NCBI GenBank assembly: GCA_947069175.1
Contig: CAMTDV010000003.1
Coordinates: 82,437,978 to 82,501,977, forward strand
Direction of reading: 5' to 3'
Source: Scalesia atractyloides
Lineage: Eukaryota > Streptophyta > Magnoliopsida > Asterales > Asteraceae
DNA length: 64,000 nucleotides
Positions within the stretch are counted from its first letter, which is position 1; the number at the start of each line of letters is the position of its first letter. Shown in pieces: positions 35,641-45,205 of this stretch. A program made the position numbers and the translations under genes. A model generated the notes under the pieces. That model ran no database searches. It was given only the letters and a program-made list of their open reading frames with translations, and was not told the origin of the DNA.

Positions 35641-35760
35641 GGAGGAACCAAAAGTAAAAAAAAACCTAAAAGTAAACCATAAACATAAACCCCAAAAAAA
35701 AACCTAGACCCCCTACCCGCAACCCCCCCCTAAAAAAACTAAACCGCCTCCCCCTCTGAT
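35641..35760. repeat. Low-complexity AAACCTAAA/CCCC tract
   Basis: Strings of AAAAACCTAAAAGTAAACC, ATAAACCCC and C7-9 runs. The same words recur at 37915-38175 and 41870-42010. They resemble degenerate telomere repeats (CCCTAAA) but no clean array is present. Confidence 0.75.
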
Positions 35761-36448
35761 CGGAGTGTCGCGCCCTGGTCAAAGATAATATTTATAGTCC
35801 CGAATTACCCTTAACGATGCGTTAGTGGTAGTAAGGGGTCGAACCACGAAGAGTTTATGGTTTGTGAATGGATGTAATTGATTTTAAGTAAAGGTGTCAC
35901 TATTATGAAGCTTGCTATTTTGATTGTTTATATAATTGTTTGTTTCAAATGGATGTCGGATTTATCCGACAAACTTGTTTTGACTACTTAACTAATAACT
36001 TAGACAATTGCACGAAAACGAAATTACTTGATTAAAAACAACTATTTGAGAACAAGGTTCACACTCGGTTCGGTAATACAAATCCTGGGGTTCCTACACA
36101 TTTTAGTTTCAATTCAATTGTAACAATGATCGACGAGTTTAGGGTTGCGTGGTTTAGGTGCCAAAAGCTATCGACGTTATGATACAATGGACTACAATGC
36201 ACTTCATTACCAAGAACATGTAAATTCTAACCTAGACAAGACATAATCACACATAAACATTTCGCAAAGTCAAATTTCATAACTCATTCAACAATTCACG
36301 AATACAATACCAATGCGAGACAATTATCATAGGTTTTCAAATCAAATCACAATTTGTCGCAAATCCAAAACTCAAAACAATGTTAAACCCTAAAACTTAC
36401 AAAAACCTACACTGGGGTGAAACCCTCGAGAATTAACCGCTCATGGTG
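35761..36448 (-). mobile_element. Athila/Tat-like LTR fragment, copy 1
   Basis: Non-coding. The stretch GTTAGTGGTAGTAAGGGGTC and following GAACCACGAAGAG matches in layout the GCGGTAAGTGGGTATCGAAC of the complete Athila-like LTRs; words such as GGTTCCTACACATTTTAGTT and GTGGTTTAGGTGCC also fit that group. Repeated almost identically at 38186-38873. Orientation follows the complete element. Confidence 0.6.
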
Positions 36449-37178
36449 AACGATTTGAATTCTCAGTTTTGGTTAGTTATTTTGTTCACAACACATTTCA
36501 GTTCTTCATAGATTGTTTTCAAGTCCATAATCATCTTTTCAACCACATGATTACATTTATAACTTGTTCAGTTGTCAAATTGACATCTTACTTTCTTAAA
36601 GAAACTTACATTGTATGAATGTCATCATGGGCCATTCAGTAATTTCATCTGCTCTACTTTCACTTCCACTCGTATCATTAAGAGTTCTGTCACAATAATA
36701 TCGAACTCATTCGAAATGGAGAACTTGGAAGAACCGGAACCTAAGCAATGTAGATGCATTGCTAATGTTGCAATTTTCTACGTGCAATACAAAATTGAAC
36801 ATTAGAGCGAAGTAGCGAACTGCTTGCTTTGTGGGAATTTGAAATTGGAAGTGGATTTGTACAAACTCAGGCTGAAATTTGACAATTGCGATGATGCTAG
36901 AGATCTTAGAAAAATCGATTTTGTCAGGTCATTCATACATGAATGTGGTTCCCTGTGAATTATCCAAGATTGAATAACAATCTGGAGACAGGAATCAAGC
37001 ACACACCCTTGCATCCATATAATGTAAGTATGAATCAATCATCAATTAAGTTGGATTGGTAAGTTCTGATACAGACCTGTGAACACAAACGGGCTTTGGT
37101 TTGGGCTATACAGGTTTCGTGTCCACACGGGTTAAATCCGCATAACCTGTTTTTAAAGCTAATTAAATGCAACGCATA
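36449..37178. repeat. Unidentified repeat R, copy 2
   Basis: Near-identical to copy 3 (38874-39614) and similar to copy 1. Frames of 64 residues on + and 78 on - are open here but change length in the other copies. The - strand frame (MNDLTKSIFLRSLASSQLSN and on) is Ser/Leu/Lys-rich, like an organelle targeting peptide, with no mature domain after it. Confidence 0.65.
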
Positions 37179-37914
37179 TATATAATGTAGGGGAAGGTTC
37201 ATTTAAGAAGAAATTTTATTGAGAAGAAAAAGAAGAAATGGTACGATTATAAAATATTAAGTAGTTTTTTTATCTCATTTATTACTATTTTTAACTAATT
37301 AATTAGTCATAAAAACTAGCATCATCTACACTAATTTTTTTTGCCTACACATAAAAAGTTATCCTACACATATTATATTTATTCTACACAACTTGTAAGT
37401 TATCCTACACACTTAGGAATTTTTTCTACACTCTAATTTTTTTAAATATATATTTTGAAAACAACTTACAAATTTAATAAAGTTGGCTATTAAAGAGAAA
37501 AACTAGAAATTAATGATCTATGTAAGTTTACAAATATACCCTTACAATAATATTAAATGCAAATATTAAATAAAGTAAAATAAAGCATTCTTAATGGTAG
37601 AAACTTAATTTTTTTTCTTAAAAAAACATTTTCTCATTAAAAATAAATGCAGATATTAAATAAAGTAAAAAAATTTGATATGTTTTTTTAGGCTTTTCTA
37701 GTTGATTTTCTAATGATCCTCATATACACACACATATGAGGATCATGAGAAAACTATTTTAAATAAGAAAACAACCTAAAAAAGCTTTAAAAACATATGA
37801 AATTTTTTGTTTGATTTTTTTTTATTAAAAATCACTATAAATAATATATAAAAGACTTTTTTTGTAAAAAAAGTTGTACCACACATGTGCAATAATACGG
37901 AAAAGTCTCCCAAA
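37179..37914. other. AT-rich DNA with small inverted-repeat element ends; no gene
   Basis: The start TGTAGGGGAAGGTTCATTTAAGAAG resembles the element end at 42213-42240 (ATAGGGGAGGATTTAAATGAGAA). A palindrome ATGATCCTCATATACACACACATATGAGGATCAT at 37713-37747 looks like two such ends meeting. No coding potential. Confidence 0.5.
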
Positions 37915-38185
37915 AAAACCTAAACCCCCTCCTCCCTCCCCCCCCCCCCCCCCCTAAAAAAAACCTAAACCTCCACCCTAAAAAAAACCTAAAAGTAAAC
38001 CGTAAACATAAACCCCAAAAAAAACCTAGACCGTAAACATAAACCCAAAAAAAAACCTAAACCTCCACCCTAAAAAAAACCTAAAAGTAAACCGTAAACA
38101 TAAACCCAAAAAAAAAAACCTAGACCCCTTACCCGCAACCCCCCCCCCCCCCCCAATAAAAAAAAACTAAACCGCCTCTCCCTCT
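37915..38185. repeat. Poly-C tracts within AAACCTAAA low-complexity DNA
   Basis: Two long C runs (about 37937-37956 and 38140-38154) lie among repeated CCTAAAAAAAACCTAAAAGTAAACC words. The other strand could form G-quadruplexes. Run lengths are prone to sequencing error. Confidence 0.8.
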
Positions 38186-38873
38186 GATCGGAGTGTCCGC
38201 GCCCGGTCAAACATAATATTTTTTGTCCCGAATTACTCTTAACGATGTGTTAGTGGTAGTAAGTGGTCGAACCACGAAGAGTTTGTGGTTATGAATGGAT
38301 GTAATTGATCTTAAGTAAAGGTGTCACTATTATGAAGCTTGCTATTTTGATTGTTTATATAATTGTTTGTTTGAAATGGATGTCGGATTTATCCGACGAA
38401 CTTGTTTTGACTACTTAACTAATAACTTAGACAATTGCACGAAAACGAAATTACTTGATTAAAAACAATTATTTGAGAACAAGGTTCACACTCGGTTCGG
38501 TAATGCAAATCCTAGGGTTCCTACACATTTTAGTTTCAATTCAATTGTAACAATGATCGACGAGTTTAGTGTTGCGTGGTTTAGGTGCCAAAAGCTATCG
38601 ACGTTATAATACAACAGACTACAATGCACTTCATTACCAAGAACATGTAAATTCTAACCTAGACAAGACATAATCACACAAACATTTCGCAAAGTCAAAT
38701 TTCATAACTCATTCAACAATTCACGAATACAATACCAATGCGAGACAATTATCATAGGTTTTCAAATCAAATCACAATTTGTCGCAAATCCAAAACTCAA
38801 AACAATGTTAAACCCTAGAACTTACAAAAACCTACACTGGGGTAAAAACCCTCTAGAATTAGCCGCTCATGGT
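38186..38873 (-). mobile_element. Athila/Tat-like LTR fragment, copy 2
   Basis: Near-identical to 35761-36448, including TTAACGATG, GTCGAACCACGAAGAGTTTG and GTTTAGGTGCCAAAAGCTATC. Together with the neighbouring poly-C tract and repeat R it makes up a segmental duplication of about 1.5 kb. Confidence 0.6.
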
Positions 38874-39614
38874 GAACGATTTGAATTCTCTGTTTTGGTT
38901 AGTTATTTTGTTCACCGCACATTTCAATTCTTCATAGATTGTTTTCAAGTCCATAATCATCTTTTCAACTACATGATTACATTTATAACTTGTTCAGTTG
39001 TCAAATTGACATCTTACTTTCTTAAAGAAACTTACATTGTATGAATGTCATCATGGGCCATTCAGTAATTTCATCTACTCTACTTTCACTTCCACTCGTA
39101 TCGTTAAGAGTTCTGTCACAATAATATCGAACTCATTCGAAATGGAGAAATTGGAAGAATCGGAACCTAAGCAATGTAGATGCATTGCTAATGCTGCAAT
39201 TTTCTACGTGCAATCAAAATTGAACATTAGAGCGAAGTAGCGAACTGCTTGCTTTGTGGGAATTCGAAATTGGAAGTGGATCTGTACAAACTCAGGCTGG
39301 AATTTGACAATTGCGATGACGCTAGAGATCTTAGAAAAATCGATTTGGTCAGGTCATTCAAACATGAATGTGGTTTTGAATAGTAAACCCTGTGAATTAT
39401 CCAAGATTGAATAACAATCTGGAGACAGGAATCAAGCACACAACCTTGCATCCATATAATGTAGGTATGAATCAATCATCAATTAAGTTGGATTGGTAAG
39501 TTCTGATACAGACCTGTGAACACAAACGGGCTTTGGTTTGGGCTATACAGGTTTCGTGTCCACACGGGTTAAACCCGCCTAACCTGTTTTTAAAGCTAAT
39601 TAAATGCAACGCAT
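38874..39614. repeat. Unidentified repeat R, copy 3
   Basis: As copy 2, with small differences: AGTAAACCCTGTG after TTTTGAAT, where copy 2 lacks about 14 bases and copy 1 is broken by the Copia LTR. Ends near GCAACGCATATTC. Confidence 0.65.
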
Positions 39615-39796
39615 ATTCAAAATGAAAAACCCCTATTGCATACCAATTACCAGATTATCTCATTCTAATTCTCATGGTCGCACCGTTGTTTTATATATCC
39701 ATCGGTTTTCAATCGTATAATGTCGGTAAACGATTTAAAAAAAATGAATATAACTCATTAAATTAAACTGACAATTCTATTATACATATTTTTCTG

Positions 39797-39826
39797 CTTC
39801 TAAAATAATAATAATAATAATAATAA

Positions 39827-39857
<31 letters not shown>

Positions 39858-39870
39858 TAATAATAATAAT
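39797..39870 (+). repeat. (AAT)n microsatellite
   Basis: About 70 bases of AAT units with two small interruptions. Confidence 0.95.
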
Positions 39871-40222
39871 CAATACCAACATACAATCAAAATATCAAAC
39901 GAACACGTGAGGATTTAGTAATCCCATCGTATTAATAACTGAAAAACTGTATTGTACAGAATCTTAAAATATATAAACATCAAAGACACCAACCACATTG
40001 ATCTGAATATATATCTGATCAACCTGCATAAACTCAACAAACACATATACACCAGTTTCAGACAAGACCGGAGATTGAACACGCACAGATCACACGCGTA
40101 AATGAAATGCGGTCGGAGGGCATAGTGAAAACTTTTTCGAATCAACCAAGTGTGTTCGACTAATTCACAAACACTGAAGCGTTAAATGGTTTTTAAAAAC
40201 TTGGATCAATAAAATGAAAATG

Positions 40223-40635
40223 GAGTAAACTGCCATTTTGGTCCCTGAGGTTTGAGCAGTTTTGCCACTTTAGTCCAAATCTCAAACTTTTTGCATCTGA
40301 GTCCCTGTGGTTTCAGTTTTATTGCCATTTTGGTCAAAAAGTGATATTTATCTTCTAAAATCCTACTATTTTGTCATTTTCCTCGGAGGTAAAATGGTCA
40401 TTTTAAGCATTAATATACATTATATATATAAATAAACCTCAAACTCTACTTAAAATGACTATTTTGCCCCTGAGGAAAAGGACAAAATAGTATGATTTTA
40501 GAAGACAAAAATCAATTTTTGACCAAAATGGCAATAAAACTGAAGCTACAGGGACCCATATGCAAAAAAAGTTTAAGATTTAGACTAAAGTGACAAAACT
40601 ACCCAAACCTCAAGGACCAAAATGGCAGTTTAGTC
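40223..40635. mobile_element. MULE-type MITE, 413 bp, 10-bp target duplication
   Basis: Starts GAGTAAACTGCCATTTTGGTCC and ends with its inverted counterpart (GGACCAAAATGGCAGTTTAGTC). The inverted repeats extend inwards for over 150 bases. AATGAAAATG flanks both sides (40213-40222 and 40636-40645), as for Mutator-like elements with 9-11 bp duplications. Non-coding. A degenerate half of the same family lies at 41564-41660. Confidence 0.85.
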
Positions 40636-40766
40636 AATGAAAATGAGATTCAACACAGATAAAACAACATGCTGCCATATATATTACTCATAATAATCAA
40701 TCCCAACATGCAATCACAATATTCATAATATCATATCCGAGATACATCCGAGAAGAACCAAACTAA

Positions 40767-40958
40767 TCAACGATTCGGGTTGGAGGCAACGGAGAGAAAG
40801 AGAATAACGGCCACCAAGAACATTGGGACCACAACAATCACTGGAATCGACGGTGGTGCCACTGGTCCCATTCCCATCGGCAGAAACAACAAGCATCCGA
40901 CCACCAAAAGCATCGCCACAACCGATCCAACGCCCCATCCGTACTCCACGTTTTCCAT
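40767..40958 (-). CDS. Two-helix membrane microprotein
   Basis: Intronless, 63 residues, start ATG at 40958. The N-terminus is short and acidic (MENVEYGWG), then come helix 1 (about residues 10-28), a conserved-looking loop MGPVAPPS and helix 2 (about 38-58), with a short polar tail. I recall similar small plant membrane proteins with a GPxAPPS loop but cannot name a function. A TATA-like TATATAAA lies on - at about 41065-41058, roughly 100 bases upstream. The frame stays open upstream of the ATG (SSEQIREEDM), with no further ATG. Location in the cell is not evident. Confidence 0.7.
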   Translation of the reverse strand: MENVEYGWGVGSVVAMLLVVGCLLFLPMGMGPVAPPSIPVIVVVPMFLVAVILFLSVASNPNR

Positions 40959-41069
40959 ATCTTCTTCTCGAATTTGTTCAGAGGACACTTTGGTTTCTTC
41001 TGCCCTGCGAGTAATTATGTGTATCTCACTGATTTTGTTTGTATGAAAGTGTATTGTTTATATACAAGT

Positions 41070-42780
41070 ATGTAGGGGTACGTGCCTGTTAGGAGCGGGT
41101 ACGACGGTTGCATGGCGGGTTTTTGACGGTTAATAGTTATTATTTTTTATCACTGAATGGCTATGACGGTTAATAGTTGTTTTCATTTGCTTTTCTGAAT
41201 GGTTGTGACGCTGAATTGATTTGAAAAGCACGTAGGTTGGGGCATGCATGCATGCATGTTACGTATGGTGGAGAGTTTGATATTAAAACTTTGACGAGTA
41301 AATTTAACGTGTAATTTTAAAATCAAGAAAGATGCTAAAACACTACGCTCGGAAATAACTGAAACAAAAAAAAAAAAAACTAGTACCGTATCATACCAAA
41401 TATTTTCGGTACCGGTAATTTTAATGAATTTCAAGATTGGTATTTCGATACCGTAACGAGCTGATTCTTGACCGCGATTATACTTAAAAGGAATGCTCAT
41501 GAAGCTGGTTTTGGACCTAACAAAAATATTTTGTAATTCATCAACCTATAACTTTCTTATAAGAGTAAACTTCCATTTTAGTCCTTCTAGTTTGACATAA
41601 ATATCCATTTTAGTGTAGAAATTTGATTTTTGTATACAATTTATTCTGTTAAGTTTCTGTAAAAAGAACATAATACACTGATTAGTAAAATATTGAAACA
41701 AAGAATTTAAATTCATTATTTAAAAATTTTAAACTCTCTTTCTCTCTCTCCATCATACCACCACGCTGTTGCCTGATACTGCGATCGAAATCATTTGCTA
41801 CCTCTCCCCTAGTTGAAGTACATTGTGGTGACTGTTTGTTTAGATGTAAATCCCACCACCCCTCTCCCTCTAAAAAAAACTTAAACCCCCCACCTCTCAA
41901 AAAAAAATCTAATACTAAACCGTAAACATAAAAGAAAACCTAAACCTTTACCTGCAACCACCCCCTCCCCCATCAAAAAAAAAACCTAATCCTAAATCTC
42001 TAAAAAACCTAACCCTAAAGGCTAAACTAAACTCAAATGCTAACTTTAAGCATATAATGCACATGTGCAGTACAAGTTTTTTTTATTGAAAAAAAGTTTT
42101 TTTATACATAATAAGTAGCGAATTTTTATAAAAAAATTGACATGTTTTTTAGGCTTTTTTAGTTTTCTCTTATGTATGTAGTTTTCTCATGATTCTCTCC
42201 GTTATATACATATAGGGGAGGATTTAAATGAGAATGCTAAATATTGCAAGAACCGTGAGAATGAATGAAAAATCGCAAGAATAAATTTACGTGAATTCGT
42301 AATACACATGTGTAAATTTAACAAATTTACATATGTGTAAAAATCCTAATAAGAGTGATTTTAAGAGTAGAAATGAATTACTTGATGTTGTAAATTCTTT
42401 TTTAATGTTATATTTTAATTACAATGTGGGTTGTATTAACAAAATTGGTTTTGATTGGTTTTTCATTCGTCTCACATTTCTCGCAATATATCATTTGTTG
42501 TTTCAATATACAACGGCATTTTAGAAAAATAAATTAACAAAAAAGTTGGATGAAGTTGATAAAGTGAACCGTAACTGAAACGAAAAAAAGCAATCTTTTA
42601 GACCGAAATAGATATTTGTATTAAAATCAGAGTAAATAGAAAGAAAGCTACAAATTTAAGAGGGTGTGGTAGCAATTAACAAAAGAACCAAGGGAGAAAA
42701 ATGTAATTCAGAAGATAAGAACAGCGGATAAGTCGAGATACAGTCGCACCTTCCCCGTTACAAAACCCTAACTCACTCAC
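41070..42780. other. Intergenic; low-complexity tracts and element remnants
   Basis: Bases 41380-41475 carry GGTACCG-type words of a hAT-like remnant. Bases 41564-41660 are half of the MULE MITE family. Bases 41870-42010 repeat the AAACCTAAA/CCCC tract. Bases 42207-42240 hold an element end (ATAGGGGAGGATTTAAATGAG). Nothing coding. Confidence 0.55.
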
Positions 42781-42799
42781 AGTCACAGGGGTAGTAGAA

Positions 42800-44267
42800 A
42801 TGGAGAAATACTTTGGGAACGCGTACAGAGGAGACCCAGGGGTTCCACATTCGGGTCAAGAAAAGTTCCTGAGCATATGGATCGGGTCGATCGCTTTCTC
42901 CGCTATCACTTGGTCACACCCATACATTTGGCAAACCTCCAATCGTTTCAAGTATTCAATCCATACATATCAATTACTTCACGTTAATTGTTATCTCTTC
43001 CATCTTATCTGTTATTGCATGTTTTGTTAGTTTAATTTCTCATCAAACATGTTCAATTTGCTGCTACTTTTGGTTTGAACAGAGTGAGATAATTGATTAT
43101 GTGCTCTATGGTGTTGTTTTATGTTTAATGAACAATTGAACACCATTGCAAACTTTAAATTTTAAAATGGTTCTGTATATTGGGCTAAATATTAATAAAT
43201 ATTACTTTGCCATCTCAAGATAAAGTAGAATTGAAGAAAAACATTTTTTTTGTTTTTATCATTGAATTGGGCATGAAGATTGTGTTATCTTGGTTTTAAC
43301 AAGCATGAGATGCACCAAGATGTTTAGATTTTATAAGTCGAGGCGCAAGGCGGCGCAGCTCTATGTGCAACCGATTAAGCTATATTTACAACCGAAAGTT
43401 GCATCTCTCGGTCGTCTCTTTTATATATCAATCTCTTAATCAAGGTTGCCTCATAGCTGTCAATAGCGATCGCTATAGCGCGCTTGTAGCGTATAGGTCT
43501 AGTGTCGCTATCAGGGTTGTAACGAGGGAAAGCGAGAATAGCAACACTTTATTTTTGTTAAATATACATGTAAGCTAGCATATATACCAGGGTATTATGA
43601 TATAATATATATATATATATATAATAAAAAATAAAATTTCTAGTGTATCACTATTTATAAAATAGCCGCCCGCTATTTATCGCTATTCGCTATGTAGCAT
43701 ATAGGTACCTTAGTGCCATTTGTCGCCATTCGCCATTAACAACTATGATCGCCTCACGCGCTAGAGGAGCGCTTTTTCTAAATTAGGTGTGTTATAAGTG
43801 TGAATAAGCATCTTGCTTGAACAAAGAGGCCATGAAAATTTCTAGGAAGCTTCTTATCTTTGTCTTGAAATGATTTCTTTTTCGGCATCCTCTCTATATA
43901 TTCCTCATGAACGAGTTAGTTAAGCTCCGCCTGATTGGCCTGTTATTTATAATCATGGTGTTCGTCTATCGATATTGTTTGTTCTCTTGTTTTAAGATTG
44001 TTTATACTTTAATGTTTTAGCTGGCATGATCACGCGATGCTGTTTGAGCAATACCATTTGAAGAAGGCACTGCAAAAGAAACAGAAATATAAATTCTCGG
44101 TATGTTTGAACATATATATGGATGAATAGTGTAACATAAACCTATAGTTAAATTGAGATTAGTTTGACCGGCTTCTGATTATGTGTGCTTGGTTACAGTG
44201 GAATGAGAACTGGAGCAGAGCGGCTCGTGACTCATACTACTTCAACTGGCCGGTTTACTTCCCATAA
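42800..44267 (+). CDS. Mitochondrial complex I small membrane subunit, 3 exons
   Basis: Exons 42800-42951, 44021-44099 and 44199-44267, all with GT-AG introns, give 99 residues: MEKYFGNAYRGDPGVPHSGQ, then IWIGSIAFSAITW (membrane helix about 26-42), HPYIWQTSNRFN, WHDHAMLFEQYHLKKALQKK, and the end RDSYYFNWPVYFP. It matches, from memory, the plant complex I subunit of Arabidopsis At1g67785, which I believe is the NDUFB5/SGDH-like subunit of the membrane arm; that equivalence is less sure than the family. It would help assemble NADH:ubiquinone oxidoreductase in the inner membrane. No cleavable presequence is evident. Intron 1 (1069 bp) hosts a MITE. Confidence 0.87.
43451..43748. mobile_element. 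MITE with AGCGATCGCTATAGCG palindromes in intron 1
   Basis: About 300 bp. The left end CATAGCTGTCAATAGCGATC faces the right end, which read on - is CATAGTTGTTAATGGCGAAT. The interior has further GCTATTTATCGCTATTCGC words and an (AT)n run at 43599-43622. Flanks share GCCTC but the target duplication is not clean. Superfamily not assigned. Confidence 0.7.
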
Positions 44268-45205
44268 GGTTTTCGTCATTGATAGCGAAATAAGTTGCAA
44301 GCGTTTAGTAATATAATGGGGACCCTGTTAAAAGTTGTAAGCCATGTGAGACTGGTCTGGCCACCGGTTGCTTTTAAATTGACATTTTTGTTTCTGCATG
44401 CAAGCAGTACATACAATTATTATCTTGTTTTGAGTTTGTTCTTCTTTTAACATATCAACAAAGTGGTTGTATTGTAGATAGTCATGGTGCTGTAAGTGAC
44501 CATTTGGTAAGTGTAGCCAAAGACAAGTGGTAACAGGTTGATGAAGTTATAATCAAATATTGCGTTAACTATGTACAAGTTTAATAAACATGTTGCGGCT
44601 GGGTTGGTCTGTTTAATTAACCCGGTTATTTAAACAATTCTTGTTGACTTGTTTAACCCATTTATTACAATCCATAATCCGTTAACGGCTTATTTGACAT
44701 GTTTACACCTGATCATCAGATCACGTGTATCCAAAGGGGGCTTGTAGCCTGGGTCATGCTTAGGGCATTGATTCAACCTATCAAACCGGCATGACACTCA
44801 TGCGTGTGCCATGATTATAAGCTGCATATTGTTGTCAGACGAAAGGTTTTGCTACTTCTGCCACTTATGTCTCCAATTGTCTTGCCATGGGTCAGAAATC
44901 GTTCAAAACCGAAGGGAAATTGGTCAGTTGAAATCGTTGTGTTTTACGATATATGATCCAAACCTTGTTAAGCAAGAAACAATGACAAATGACAGGTCCA
45001 ATTTAAGAACCATGCATTTTTAACCATTAATAGTCAAAAGCTATAGTCCGTTATGTGCTAAAAATTTCTAAAATTGAGTACCCAAAATTAAAAATTTCCA
45101 AAACTTGAAGGGGCATTTCTGTGTTTTAATATATTGCATGATTCCAGAGATGTCCTTCCTATCCACAAAGTATTAAGCATACCATTTCCAGATTGAGCTG
45201 TAACA
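44268..45205. other. Intergenic, no gene recognised
   Basis: 3' region of the complex I gene and promoter side of the thylakoid-lumen gene. An AACCCGGTTA-type stretch (44600-44710) looks like a decayed hAT fragment. The open frame at 44811-45023 shows no known motif. Confidence 0.5.

Noticed and set aside
35641..35760. Interstitial telomere array
   Set aside because: CCTAAA-like words occur, but there is no run of exact CCCTAAA units.
36611..37038. Protein-coding gene in repeat R
   Set aside because: Frames on both strands change length or break between the three copies; no known domain.
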